A stretch of DNA of 64,000 nt from Streptomyces sp. HUAS YS2. GTDB lineage: Bacteria; Actinomycetota; Actinomycetes; Streptomycetales; Streptomycetaceae. The number at the start of each line of letters is the position of its first letter. The first letter of the stretch is position 1. The notes beneath the pieces are model-generated. The model saw only the letters and a list, made by a program, of their open reading frames with translations. It was not told the origin of the DNA and searched no databases. The position numbers and the translations under genes were made by a program. This document shows, one piece after another, positions 7,807-16,092 of this stretch. The stretch is from NCBI RefSeq assembly GCF_033343995.1, contig NZ_CP137573.1, positions 3,753,001 through 3,817,000 of the forward strand. The letters run 5' to 3'.

Positions 7807-8895
7807 TCAGCTGTCGCCGAATTCCGGACGCTTCCCGGATTCCGGACGAAGCGTGGAAACGACGGATTCGGCGATCTGCACGACATTGAGCGCGGCCCCC
7901 TTGCGGAGGTTGTCGCCGCAGACGAAGAACTCGAGCGCCCGCTCGTCGTCCGGCGTCCGGCGCACCCGTCCCACCCAGGTGGGATCGGTACCGACGACGT
8001 CCGCCGGAGTGGGGAAGTCCCCGGCGCCGGGGTCGTCGTAGAGGACGACACCGGGCGAGGTGGCGAGGATCTCGTGCGCCCGCTCCACCGTCACCGGCTG
8101 CTCGAACCGCGCGTGCACGGACAGCGAGTGGGTGGTCAGCACCGGCACCCGCACGCAGGTCGCGACGACCCGCAGCCGCGGCAGGTCCAGGATCTTGCGG
8201 GTCTCGGCGCGCAGCCCGGCCTCCTCCGAGGACCAGCCTCCCTCGGCCGGCGCGCCCGACCAGGGCACGACGTTGAGCGCGACGGGCGCGGCGAACGGCC
8301 CGGTGTCCTCGCCCACGGCCCGCCGTACGTCGCCGGGGTGCGCGCCCAGTTCCGTACCGGCGACCGTCGACAGCTGGGCGCGCAGCGCGGCGACGCCCTC
8401 CTGCCCGGCCCCGCTGACCGCCTGAAGGGCGGTCACGACCACCTCGTCCACGCCGAACTCGGCGTGCAGCGCCCCGAGCGCCACGATCAGCGCCAGGGTG
8501 CTGTCGCCGGGACTCGCGACGATCCCGCGCGGCCGTACCCGTACGGCGTGCGGATTGATCTCGGGCACGACCAGCGGCACGTCCGGATCGAGCCGGAACG
8601 CCGCCGAATTGTCCACGACCACCGCGCCCTTGGCGGCGGCGATCGGCGCCCACTGCGCCGCCACCTCTTCCGGTACGAGGAAGAGGGCGACGTCCACCCC
8701 CTCCAGAACCTCCTCGGAGAGGGCCAGCACCTCGGCCTCCTCGCCGCGCACGGCCAGCTTGCGGCCGGCCGAGCGCGGTGAGGCGACGAGACGGATCTCG
8801 CCCCAGACGTCCGCGTGCTGCGAGAGCATCTGGAGCATCACCGCACCGACGGCTCCGGTCGCACCGACGACCGCGAGCGTCGGCCTGCGGTTCAT
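7807..8895 (-). CDS. asd: Aspartate-semialdehyde dehydrogenase homologue lacking catalytic Cys
   Basis: 362 residues. The NAD(P)-binding start is VVGATGAVGAVMLQML, and the C-terminal FVCGDNLRKGAALNVVQIAE matches Asd enzymes, which reduce aspartyl phosphate to the semialdehyde for Lys, Met and Thr synthesis. The active-site loop normally reads A-N-P-N-C-T-T; here it is A-S-P-G-D-S-T, placing Asp at residue 131 where the nucleophilic Cys should be (codon GAC, checked on the strand). The general-base His in VLTTHSLSVHARF is kept. It overlaps lysC by four bases (ATGA). It may be a catalytically altered paralogue, a regulatory subunit, or an enzyme with another reaction; a standard Asd is expected elsewhere. 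Confidence 0.85.
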   Translation of the reverse strand: MNRRPTLAVVGATGAVGAVMLQMLSQHADVWGEIRLVASPRSAGRKLAVRGEEAEVLALSEEVLEGVDVALFLVPEEVAAQWAPIAAAKGAVVVDNSAAFRLDPDVPLVVPEINPHAVRVRPRGIVASPGDSTLALIVALGALHAEFGVDEVVVTALQAVSGAGQEGVAALRAQLSTVAGTELGAHPGDVRRAVGEDTGPFAAPVALNVVPWSGAPAEGGWSSEEAGLRAETRKILDLPRLRVVATCVRVPVLTTHSLSVHARFEQPVTVERAHEILATSPGVVLYDDPGAGDFPTPADVVGTDPTWVGRVRRTPDDERALEFFVCGDNLRKGAALNVVQIAESVVSTLRPESGKRPEFGDS

Positions 8896-10166
8896 CGGCC
8901 GGTGCCTCCATAGACGACGGCCTCGTCGGAGTCGCTGTCGAGACCGAACGCGGTGTGCACGGCGCGCACCGCCTCGTTGACGTCGTCCTGGCGGGTCACG
9001 ACCGAGATCCGGATCTCGGAGGTCGAGATCAGCTCGATGTTGACGCCCGCGTCGGACAGCGCCTTGAAGAAGTCGGCGGTGACGCCCGGGTTGGTCTTCA
9101 TGCCCGCGCCGACCAGGGAGATCTTGCCGATCTGGTCGTCGTAGCGCAGCGAGTCGAAGCCGATCGAGCCCTTCGTCCGCTCCAGGGCCTCGATGGCCTT
9201 GTGGCCCTCGGTCTTGGGGAGGGTGAAGGAGATGTCCGTCAGGGCGGTGGCCGCGGCGGACACGTTCTGCACGATCATGTCGATGTTGATCTCGGCGTCC
9301 GCGATGGCGCGGAAGATCGCCGCGGCCTCGCCCGGCTTGTCCGGGACACCGACGACCGTGATCTTGGCTTCGGAGACGTCGTGGGCGACTCCGGAGATGA
9401 TGGCGTGCTCCACCTGAACGTCCCCATTCGGCTTCTCGTTGCTGACCCAGGTGCCCGGCAGCCCCGAGAACGAGGACCGTACGTGGATCGGAATGTTGTA
9501 TCGGCGCGCGTACTCGACGCAGCGGTGCAGCAGCACCTTGGAGCCGGAGGCGGCCAGCTCCAGCATGTCCTCGGAGGAGATCCAGTCGATCTTCCGGGCC
9601 TTCTTCACCACGCGCGGGTCGGCGGTGAAGACGCCGTCCACGTCGGTGTAGATCTCGCAGACCTCGGCGTCCAGCGCGGCCGCGAGCGCGACGGCGGTGG
9701 TGTCCGAGCCGCCCCGGCCGAGGGTGGTGATGTCCTTGGAGTCCGCCGAGACACCCTGGAAACCGGCGACGATGGCGATGTTGCCCTCGTCCAGCGCGGT
9801 ACGGATCCGGCCCGGCGTGACATCGATGATGCGCGCTTTGTTGTGGACCGAGTCGGTGATGACGCCTGCCTGGCTGCCGGTGAACGACTGGGCCTCGTGG
9901 CCCAGGTTTTTGATCGCCATGGCCAGCAGTGCCATGGAGATCCGCTCTCCGGCGGTCAGCAGCATGTCGAATTCGCGTCCGGCAGGCATCGGGGAAACCT
10001 GCTCGGCGAGATCGATCAGCTCGTCCGTCGTGTCGCCCATCGCGGATACCACGACGACCACCTGGTGGCCGTTCTTCTTGGCATCCACGATCCGCTTGGC
10101 GACGCGCTTGATGCCTTCGGCATCCGCAACGGAGGAGCCTCCGTACTTCTGCACGACAAGGCCCAC
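8892..10166 (-). CDS. lysC: Aspartate kinase
   Basis: 424 residues. MGLVVQKYGGSSVAD is the kinase signature; TLGRGGSDTTAVALAAAL and EIYTDVDGVFTADPR complete the catalytic domain (1-250). Two ACT domains follow (about 265-335 and 345-410), including NIDMIVQNVS and GVNIELISTSEIRISV, which bind Lys and Thr for feedback control. It makes aspartyl phosphate, the first step to Lys, Met, Thr and diaminopimelate. GTG at codon 252 lies exactly where Corynebacterium lysC restarts to make its beta subunit, so an internal start is possible. A hairpin sits in the leader, 24 bases before the start. Confidence 0.95.
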   Translation of the reverse strand: MGLVVQKYGGSSVADAEGIKRVAKRIVDAKKNGHQVVVVVSAMGDTTDELIDLAEQVSPMPAGREFDMLLTAGERISMALLAMAIKNLGHEAQSFTGSQAGVITDSVHNKARIIDVTPGRIRTALDEGNIAIVAGFQGVSADSKDITTLGRGGSDTTAVALAAALDAEVCEIYTDVDGVFTADPRVVKKARKIDWISSEDMLELAASGSKVLLHRCVEYARRYNIPIHVRSSFSGLPGTWVSNEKPNGDVQVEHAIISGVAHDVSEAKITVVGVPDKPGEAAAIFRAIADAEINIDMIVQNVSAAATALTDISFTLPKTEGHKAIEALERTKGSIGFDSLRYDDQIGKISLVGAGMKTNPGVTADFFKALSDAGVNIELISTSEIRISVVTRQDDVNEAVRAVHTAFGLDSDSDEAVVYGGTGR

Positions 10167-10189
10167 GTGCGCTCCTCGCTCAGTCCCTG

Positions 10190-10212
10190 CCGCAGTGCAG
10201 TCATCACTGCGG
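10190..10212 (-). promoter_or_regulatory. Leader hairpin upstream of lysC
   Basis: CCGCAGTG (10190-10197) pairs with CACTGCGG (10205-10212) around a 7-base loop, 24 bases before the lysC start. It is not followed by a U-run on the minus strand. It could be a leader structure or a dimeric operator; no lysine riboswitch core is recognisable. Confidence 0.4.
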
Positions 10213-10306
10213 TCGGCGTCAGTTTATCGAGCGGCCCGGGATCGCCGACCGGATATCGCATGCTGAGATGTTCCGCTCATAGGGCGAGCACCCGCATGCC
10301 GGGAGG

Positions 10307-10969
10307 TCAGCGCTTGACCGGGCGCAGCCCCAGCGGACCGGCGATCTCCCGCGCCATCACCCGGCCGGCCTCCTCCGCGAGATCGTCCTCGGTCAGGTCC
10401 TCGTCCGTGTCCAGGCCGTCCAGCTCGGCCAGCGGCTGGTCCAGCCGGACGTGTGCGACCAGCGACTGCAGCGCCCGCAGGGTCGCCGATGCGGTCGGGC
10501 CCCAGTTGGAGAAGTACGAGAACTGCCACCACCACAGCGCCTCGGTCGTCCGGCCGGCCCGGTAGTGCGCCAGACCGTGCCGCAGGTCCGTGACGATGTC
10601 GGCCAGGTTGTCCGAGATCCGGGACGGGATGGGCGCCTTGCGCGGCTCGTACGGGTCGAAGACCTCGGAGAACACGTCCACCGGGTCCAGCAGCACCGCG
10701 AACCGCTCCCGCAGCTCGTCGACGTCCACGTCCGGACCGGTGTCCGGCTCGTACCGCTCGTCCGGGACGATGTCCTCGTGCGCGCCGAGCCGCCCGCCGG
10801 CGAGCAGCAGCTGGGAGAGCTCCAGGAGCAGGAACGGAACCGCGCTGTCGGGCTCGTCGCCCTTGGCCACTTCCGTGGTCGCGACGATGAAGGACTCGAT
10901 CGAGTCCGCGATCTGGACCGCGAAGTCGTCCGGATCCTGCGTGATCGAGTGCAGCGTGGCGTCAGACAT
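10307..10969 (-). CDS. DUF5063 domain-containing protein
   Basis: 220 residues, cytoplasmic, acidic and helical. Conserved stretches include DPDDFAVQIADSIESFI, SDNLADIVTDLRHGLAHY and EALWWWQFSYFSNWG, which I recognise as DUF5063, a family usually found beside recR and ybaB in streptomycetes. Function unknown. ATG 10969 (MSDATLHS) is chosen because GGGAGG lies 8 bases upstream; an in-frame start at 11017 would overlap the end of recR. It probably belongs to the ybaB-recR transcription unit, 44 bases after recR. Confidence 0.8.
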   Translation of the reverse strand: MSDATLHSITQDPDDFAVQIADSIESFIVATTEVAKGDEPDSAVPFLLLELSQLLLAGGRLGAHEDIVPDERYEPDTGPDVDVDELRERFAVLLDPVDVFSEVFDPYEPRKAPIPSRISDNLADIVTDLRHGLAHYRAGRTTEALWWWQFSYFSNWGPTASATLRALQSLVAHVRLDQPLAELDGLDTDEDLTEDDLAEEAGRVMAREIAGPLGLRPVKR

Positions 10970-11013
10970 CGAGGGTGCCTCCCTTGAGCGCACGGTGCGC
11001 GCATGCCCTGTCG

Positions 11014-11613
11014 TCATACATCTAGCAGGCGCCGCCCCTCGAAGGCACGGCCCAGCGTGACCTCGTCCGCGTACTCGAGATCGCCGCCGACGGGGAGCCC
11101 GCTCGCGAGCCGGGTCACCTTCAGCCCCATGGGCTTGATCATCCGCGCCAGGTACGTCGCGGTGGCCTCGCCCTCCAGGTTCGGGTCGGTGGCCAGGATC
11201 AGCTCGGTGACCGTGCCGTCCGCCAGCCGCGCGAGCAGCTCGCGGATCCGCAGGTCGTCCGGCCCGACGCCCTCGATCGGGCTGATCGCGCCGCCCAGCA
11301 CGTGGTAGCGGCCGCGGAACTCACGCGTCCGCTCGATCGCCACGACGTCCTTGGGCTCCTCGACCACGCAGATGACCGTCGCGTCCCGGCGCGGGTCGCG
11401 ACAGATGTTGCACTGCTCCTGCTGGGCCACGTTGCCGCAGACCGCACAGAACCGGACCTTCTCCTTGACCTCGAGGAGCGCGTGCGCCAGCCGGCGCACG
11501 TCGGTCGGCTCCGCCTGGAGGATGTGGAAGGCGATCCGCTGCGCGCTCTTGGGACCGACGCCGGGCAGCCTGCCCAGTTCGTCGATGAGGTCCTGCACCA
11601 CGCCTTCGTACAA
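11014..11613 (-). CDS. recR: Recombination mediator protein RecR
   Basis: 199 residues, the normal length. A helix-hairpin-helix (LPGVGPKSAQRIAFHIL), a four-cysteine zinc finger (CAVCGNVAQQEQCNICRD), and a Toprim domain (VVEEPKDVVAIERT, ATDPNLEGEATATYLA) appear in the canonical order. RecR works with RecO and RecF to load RecA at gaps. The start is TTG 11613, with GGAAGG ten bases upstream; the opening MYEGVVQDLIDELGRLPGVG matches homologues exactly, so the rare start is credible. It lies 55 bases after ybaB. Confidence 0.95.
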   Translation of the reverse strand: MYEGVVQDLIDELGRLPGVGPKSAQRIAFHILQAEPTDVRRLAHALLEVKEKVRFCAVCGNVAQQEQCNICRDPRRDATVICVVEEPKDVVAIERTREFRGRYHVLGGAISPIEGVGPDDLRIRELLARLADGTVTELILATDPNLEGEATATYLARMIKPMGLKVTRLASGLPVGGDLEYADEVTLGRAFEGRRLLDV

Positions 11614-11668
11614 CGTCAGCGCCTTCCCGGGAGTGCTTGTTTCTTACGGTAGTGGCTTCAGGGGTGGC

Positions 11669-12031
11669 TTAGAAGCCCAGACCCGGCATACCGCCCAGGC
11701 CCTGCGCGAGCGGGCCGAGCTTGGCCTGCTGGAGCTGCTGCGCGTTGTCGTTGGCCGCCTTCACGGCCGCGACGACCAGGTCGGCCAGGGTCTCGCCAAG
11801 CTCCTGCAAGGAAGACGCAGCCTCGGGGTCGACCGCCTTCGGGTCGATCACCAGGCCGCGGAGCTCCCCGGAGCCGGTGACCGTCGCGCGCACGAGACCT
11901 CCGCCGGCCTGGCCCTCGACCTCGGTCGCGGCGAGCTCCTCCTGAGCGCGCGCGAGGTCCTGCTGCATCTTCTGGGCCTGCTGGAGGAGCTGCTGCATGT
12001 TGGGCTGGCCACCACCGGGGATCACGATCAC
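11669..12031 (-). CDS. ybaB: YbaB/EbfC family nucleoid-associated protein
   Basis: 120 residues. The central MQQLLQQAQKMQQDLARAQEEL helix and the GLVRATVTGSGELRGLVIDPKAVDP sheet are the EbfC fold, a dimeric DNA-binding protein that coats DNA without strong sequence preference. The C-terminal tail is Gly/Gln/Leu rich. GTG 12031 has AGGAG five bases upstream. Adjacency to recR is the normal bacterial arrangement, although dnaX, which often precedes ybaB, is absent here. Confidence 0.93.
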   Translation of the reverse strand: MIVIPGGGQPNMQQLLQQAQKMQQDLARAQEELAATEVEGQAGGGLVRATVTGSGELRGLVIDPKAVDPEAASSLQELGETLADLVVAAVKAANDNAQQLQQAKLGPLAQGLGGMPGLGF

Positions 12032-12283
12032 TCACTCCTGGCATGTCATTGCTGACGACTGTTCGGTATGCCGAGCCTACGTGGTCCACGCCCCGACTGC
12101 CGCCCCACTCTTTCGAGTGAGAAACTCAGGTCTCCTCTACCTGATCAAGACCCCCTTGCGGGCGGAAATCCCGGGAATCCGGGCCCACAGCCCACCATTC
12201 GGCGGTAGGAAGGGCAGGCACCACGTGCACCGCACGTCACGCACGACGCATCGCACGACGCAACCATGCAGAGGAGTGCCCCG
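12032..12283. promoter_or_regulatory. Divergent promoter region of ybaB-recR and the SLATT gene
   Basis: A 252-base non-coding stretch between divergent genes. It holds an inverted repeat TCAGGT (12126-12131) / ACCTGA (12139-12144) that could be an operator, and two direct copies of GCACGACGCA (12241-12250 and 12253-12262). No confident -35/-10 pair was identified. Confidence 0.4.
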
Positions 12284-13084
12284 GTGAGCCAGCAGCCGGA
12301 GATGCAGCCGCCGGAGATGCAGCCGGGGCAGCCCGGCGGGCCGGGCCGCCCTTCGCCGCACGGCGACCGTGAGCCGGACCCGGCCCCGGCGGCCGCGGAC
12401 CGGCACCGGAACCCGGACCTGACGGGTGCGCCGTTCCCGCTCGGGGACTGGGGCGAGCCCGCGGAGCGCCTCGACGAGCTGTACCGCTGGGTCGAGGGCA
12501 ACGCGCTGCGCACCGCCGAGTGGTACCTCTCCGACCGCGTCTGGAAGCGCCGCTCCGCCCGCGCCCTGCGCGTCGGTACGGCCCTGGGCGTCGTCGCGGG
12601 CGCGGCGCTGCCACTGCTGGACCTGACGGGCGTCGCGGCGGACGGGGCGGCCGGCTGGGGCTACCTCTCCCTGCTGCTGGGCGCGGCGTGCATGGCGTGC
12701 GACCGGTTCTTCGGCCTTACGTCCGGCTGGATAAGGGACGTGGCCACCGCGCAGGCGATCCAGCGCCGGCTGCAGGCGCTCCAGTTCGACTGGGCGTCGG
12801 AGAGCGTGCGCGAGGTGCTGGGCCCCACGGAGGGCACCGCGAGCGAGGCGGCGGAGCGCTGCCTGGGGGTGCTGCGGCGGTTCTCGGAGGACGTGACGGA
12901 GCTGGTGCGGGCGGAGACGGCGGACTGGATGGTCGAGTTCCGCTCGGGGCCGGCGCCGCTGGTGATGCAGTCGGTGGGGGCCGCGGGCGGCCGCCCGGAG
13001 GCCCCGCACCCGTCGGCGCGGTTCCCGCTCCCGCCGGGCACCCGCCCGAACATGCCGCGACAGCGGCCGCCGGAGCCGCGGTAG
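12284..13084 (+). CDS. SLATT domain two-helix membrane protein
   Basis: 266 residues. After a Pro/Gln-rich disordered N-terminus (1-55), the protein has DELYRWVEGNALRTAEWYL, then two transmembrane helices (about 92-112 and 117-140) and a long amphipathic helix with AIQRRLQALQFDW. This arrangement fits the SLATT family, membrane proteins predicted to act as pore-forming effectors in nucleotide-signalling defence. Here it stands alone beside recR, with no SMODS or SLOG partner in the window, so a housekeeping role is possible. GTG 12284 is preferred over ATG 12266 because GAGGAG lies seven bases upstream. Confidence 0.7.
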   Translation: MSQQPEMQPPEMQPGQPGGPGRPSPHGDREPDPAPAAADRHRNPDLTGAPFPLGDWGEPAERLDELYRWVEGNALRTAEWYLSDRVWKRRSARALRVGTALGVVAGAALPLLDLTGVAADGAAGWGYLSLLLGAACMACDRFFGLTSGWIRDVATAQAIQRRLQALQFDWASESVREVLGPTEGTASEAAERCLGVLRRFSEDVTELVRAETADWMVEFRSGPAPLVMQSVGAAGGRPEAPHPSARFPLPPGTRPNMPRQRPPEPR

Positions 13085-13091
13085 CCGACGG

Positions 13092-13117
13092 CCCCGCGCC
13101 CGTCTCCGGGCGCGGGG
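13092..13117. terminator. Terminator between convergent genes
   Basis: CCCCGCGCCCG (13092-13102) pairs with CGGGCGCGGGG (13107-13117) over a 4-base loop, directly after the SLATT gene and before the stop of the minus-strand gene. Confidence 0.7.
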
Positions 13118-13124
13118 TGTCCGG

Positions 13125-13775
13125 TCAGCTGAAGATGATCATCGAGCCCTGGCCGAGGCTCCGGGTCGCCGCCGCGTGCAGTCCGAGCCACACGTGCCGC
13201 TCCCGCGCGAAAGGGCTCTCGTCGTACGGCATCGGACCGGCCGGTTCCTCCAGCGAGGTCGGCCGCTCCGGCGGGCGCGGCGGGGCCGGCGGGTTCGCCG
13301 GGTCGATGCCGATCGCCGGGGCCACGAACTCCAGCTCCCGCAGCAGCCCCTGCGAGGAGCCGAGCGGGCCGCCGCCCTCCAGCAGCTCGTCGTTGGACAG
13401 CGGGGCCGGGAAGTCGACCGGGACGTACGCGCCGGCATGGTCGTAGTGCCAGACCAGGTGGGACTGCTGCGCGGTCGCCTCGAACATCTCCAGGAGCTGC
13501 TCGTAGTCCCCGCCGAGCTCGTCGACCGGCTCGACGGGCAGCCCGCACATCTGGAGCAGGTACGCGCGGCGCAGGAAGTGCAGGGCGTCGTAGTCGAAGC
13601 CGGCGACGGGCGCGACGTCGCCGGACAGCCCCGGCATGTAGGCGAAGACGGGGACGGTGGGCAGACCGGAGTCGGTCAGGGCCTTGTCGTAGGCGGCGAT
13701 CTCTTCGGCGAAGGGATTGTCGGGGCTGTGGCACAGCACGTCGACAAGGGGGACCAGCCACAGGTCACAGGCCAA
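13125..13775 (-). CDS. Conserved hypothetical protein, unknown family
   Basis: 216 residues, no signal peptide or membrane helix. Features include YDALHFLRRAYLLQMCG, YEQLLEMFEATAQQSHLVWHYDHAG, a Pro-rich stretch (PANPPAPPRPPERP) and a C-terminal HVWLGLHAAATRSLGQGS. I do not recognise the family. The only full-length start is TTG 13775, which is weakly supported. It ends convergently with the SLATT gene across a terminator hairpin. Coding is supported by typical GC-rich third positions and the ordered, non-repetitive protein. Confidence 0.6.
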   Translation of the reverse strand: MACDLWLVPLVDVLCHSPDNPFAEEIAAYDKALTDSGLPTVPVFAYMPGLSGDVAPVAGFDYDALHFLRRAYLLQMCGLPVEPVDELGGDYEQLLEMFEATAQQSHLVWHYDHAGAYVPVDFPAPLSNDELLEGGGPLGSSQGLLRELEFVAPAIGIDPANPPAPPRPPERPTSLEEPAGPMPYDESPFARERHVWLGLHAAATRSLGQGSMIIFS

Positions 13776-13885
13776 GGCGGGCTCGCTCTCCGTCGTCGTC
13801 GGTCATCAGGTCGGGACAGCGTAGTTGTCTCCGTACCCTCCGCACAGGCCGGGTACGCGGTCTCAACCGCGACTTTGCCCGGACG

Positions 13886-14635
13886 TCAGTGCCCGGGGCG
13901 GCGCTCCAGCCGGTCCGCCCACTGCAGCGCGTGCGCGTTGTACGCCTCGACCACGGCGATCGCGGCCGCCGCGTCGCCCCGGGTGATGGCGTCGACGAGG
14001 TCGGTGTGCCCGCCCCACAGCCAGTCGAGCAGCTCGTGGTCGGAGCGCAGGTAGGGCACGGCGAAGACCCAGGCGTGCACGCGCAGCCGGTGCAGGAAGC
14101 CGGCGACGTAGTCGTTGGCGGCGACGAGCCGGCTCAGCTCGCGCCAGAACCGGATGTCGTAGCCGATGAGGACGTCCAGGTCCCCGGCGCGGGCGGCGCG
14201 GGAGGCGGCCTCGGCCCGGCGGCGCACGGAGGCGATGGCGGCCCCGAGCCGTACGTCGGGCGCCTCTCCGGCCGCCTCCGGGGCGGCGGCCGCCGGCGGC
14301 CGGGGAGCGGCGAGGGTCGCGAGATGGCGGCGGAATATCCCGTCCACGATCATCATGCGGGCGTCGACCATGCCCCGGTAGTCGTCGACCGTGAACCGGT
14401 GCACGCAGAAGCCCCGGTGGTGGTCGGAGTCGAGCAGCCCCTGCGCCGAGAGGTCGACGAGGGCCTCGCGCACGGGCGTGGCGGACACCCCGTACTGCTC
14501 GGCGATCTGCTTGACGGTGAACGCGTCCCCGGGGCGCAGACGCCCCGCGAGGATCTCGTCACGCAGCGCGTCCGCGATCTGCTGCCGCAGGGTGCTGCGC
14601 GTCACGGCCCCGCTGGCGGCTCCGTTCGCGGCCAT
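13886..14635 (-). CDS. GntR family transcriptional regulator (FCD type)
   Basis: 249 residues. An N-terminal winged helix (RQQIADALRDEILAGRLRPGD, FTVKQIAEQYGVSATPVREAL) is followed by an all-helical domain like FCD ligand-binding domains of the FadR subfamily, with a Pro/Ala-rich loop at about 110-125. Such regulators sense small carboxylates or amino acids. It lies 95 bases after the class III aminotransferase on the same strand and may control it. Its ribosome site GGAGGGG is inside the 3' arm of a 13-base-pair hairpin (14641-14689). Confidence 0.85.
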   Translation of the reverse strand: MAANGAASGAVTRSTLRQQIADALRDEILAGRLRPGDAFTVKQIAEQYGVSATPVREALVDLSAQGLLDSDHHRGFCVHRFTVDDYRGMVDARMMIVDGIFRRHLATLAAPRPPAAAAPEAAGEAPDVRLGAAIASVRRRAEAASRAARAGDLDVLIGYDIRFWRELSRLVAANDYVAGFLHRLRVHAWVFAVPYLRSDHELLDWLWGGHTDLVDAITRGDAAAAIAVVEAYNAHALQWADRLERRPGH

Positions 14636-14640
14636 GGTTC

Positions 14641-14689
14641 GGCCCCCTCCGTCCGGCTCCCGGACACCCTAGTCCAGACGGAGGGGGCC
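14641..14689 (-). promoter_or_regulatory. Hairpin covering the GntR ribosome site
   Basis: GGCCCCCTCCGTC (14641-14653) and GACGGAGGGGGCC (14677-14689) form a perfect 13-base-pair stem. It lies after the aminotransferase stop and holds the Shine-Dalgarno of the GntR gene in its 3' arm on the minus strand. It may terminate transcription of the aminotransferase gene, block GntR translation, or both. Confidence 0.6.
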
Positions 14690-14730
14690 TCCCGGTCGAC
14701 AGCGCCCCCGTGTTTGCCCGGCCGGACCGG

Positions 14731-16092
14731 TCAGACGGTGTGCTCGTCGGCCACGGTCAGCGCCGCGTCGAGGGCGGCGAGGCCCTCCTTGACCTCGGCC
14801 TCGGAGACGTTGCAGGCCGGGACGGCGTGGGTGCGGTTCATGTTGATGAACGGCCACAGGCCGTGCTTCTTGGCCGCCGCGCCGAAGGCCGCCATCGGGG
14901 CGTTGGCCTCGCCGGCCGCGTTGTACGGGACGAGCGGCTCGCGGGTCTCCTTGTTCTTGACCAGGTCGAGCGCCCAGAAGACGCCGAGGCCGCGGACCTC
15001 GCCGACGGACGGGTGGCGGTCCGCGAGCGCGCGCAGGCCGGGGCCGAGGACGGTCTCGCCGATGCGGGCGGCGTGCTCGACGACCTTCTCGTCCTCCATC
15101 ACCTCGATGGTGGCGACGGCGGCGGCGCAGGCGAGCGGGTGACCGGAGTAGGTCAGACCGCCCGGGTAGGGCCGCTTGTCGAAGGTGGCGGCGATCCTCT
15201 CGCTGATCGCGACGCCGCCGAGGGGCACGTACCCGGAGTTGACGCCCTTGGCGAAGGTCATCAGGTCCGGCACGACGTCGAAGTGCTCGGCGGCGAACCA
15301 CTTGCCGGTCCGGCCGAAGCCGGCCATGACCTCGTCGAGGACGAAGACGATCCCGTACTTGTCGCAGATCTCGCGCACGCCGGTGAGGTAGCCGGGCGGC
15401 GGCGTCATGATGCCGGCGGTGCCGGGCACGGTCTCCAGGATGATCGCCGCGATGGTCTGCGGGCCCTCGAAGGCGATGGTGTCCTCGAGGTGCGCCAGGG
15501 CGCGCTCGCACTCCTGCTGCTCGGTCTCGGCGTAGAACGGCGAGCGGTAGAGGAACGGCGCCCAGAAGCGCACGACGCCCGCGGAGCCCGTGTCGGAGGC
15601 CCAGCGGCGCGGGTCGCCGGTGAGGTTGATCGCGGTGGAGGTGGCGCCGTGGTACGAGCGGAAGGCCGAGAGCACCTTGTGGCGGCCGGTGTGCAGCCGG
15701 GCCATCCGGACGGCGTTCTCGACGGCCTCGGCGCCGCCGTTGGTGAAGAAGATCTTGTTCAGGTCACCGGGGGTGCGCTCGGCGATGAGGCGTGCGGCCT
15801 CGGAGCGGACGTCCACGGCGAAGGCGGGCGCGAAGGTGGCGAGCTTCCCGGCCTGCTCCTGGATCGCGGCGACCACGCGGGGGTGCTGGTAGCCGATGTT
15901 GGTGTAGACGAGGCCGCTGGTGAAGTCGAGGTAGCGGTTGCCGTCGTAGTCCCAGAAGTACGAACCCTCGGCGCCGGCGACGGCGAGCGGGTCGATCAGG
16001 CCCTGGGCGGACCAGGAGTGGAACACGTGCGCGCGGTCCGCGGCCTTGACGGCGGCGCCGGCCTGGGGGTCGGGTTCGACATGAGGGGTCAT
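14731..16092 (-). CDS. Class III pyridoxal-phosphate aminotransferase
   Basis: 453 residues. The class III signature runs FVLDEVMAGFGRTGKWFAAEHF...PDLMTFAKGV, with Asp253 contacting the cofactor ring and Lys282 forming the Schiff base. GGAEAVENAVRMAR and SYHGAT are further conserved blocks. Relatives transfer amino groups from omega-amino acids (beta-alanine, GABA, taurine) to pyruvate or 2-oxoglutarate; the exact donor cannot be read. ATG 16092 (MTPHVEPDP) is the first sensible start; the open frame upstream is non-coding. It sits upstream of a GntR regulator and diverges from the DJ-1 gene. Confidence 0.88.
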   Translation of the reverse strand: MTPHVEPDPQAGAAVKAADRAHVFHSWSAQGLIDPLAVAGAEGSYFWDYDGNRYLDFTSGLVYTNIGYQHPRVVAAIQEQAGKLATFAPAFAVDVRSEAARLIAERTPGDLNKIFFTNGGAEAVENAVRMARLHTGRHKVLSAFRSYHGATSTAINLTGDPRRWASDTGSAGVVRFWAPFLYRSPFYAETEQQECERALAHLEDTIAFEGPQTIAAIILETVPGTAGIMTPPPGYLTGVREICDKYGIVFVLDEVMAGFGRTGKWFAAEHFDVVPDLMTFAKGVNSGYVPLGGVAISERIAATFDKRPYPGGLTYSGHPLACAAAVATIEVMEDEKVVEHAARIGETVLGPGLRALADRHPSVGEVRGLGVFWALDLVKNKETREPLVPYNAAGEANAPMAAFGAAAKKHGLWPFINMNRTHAVPACNVSEAEVKEGLAALDAALTVADEHTV

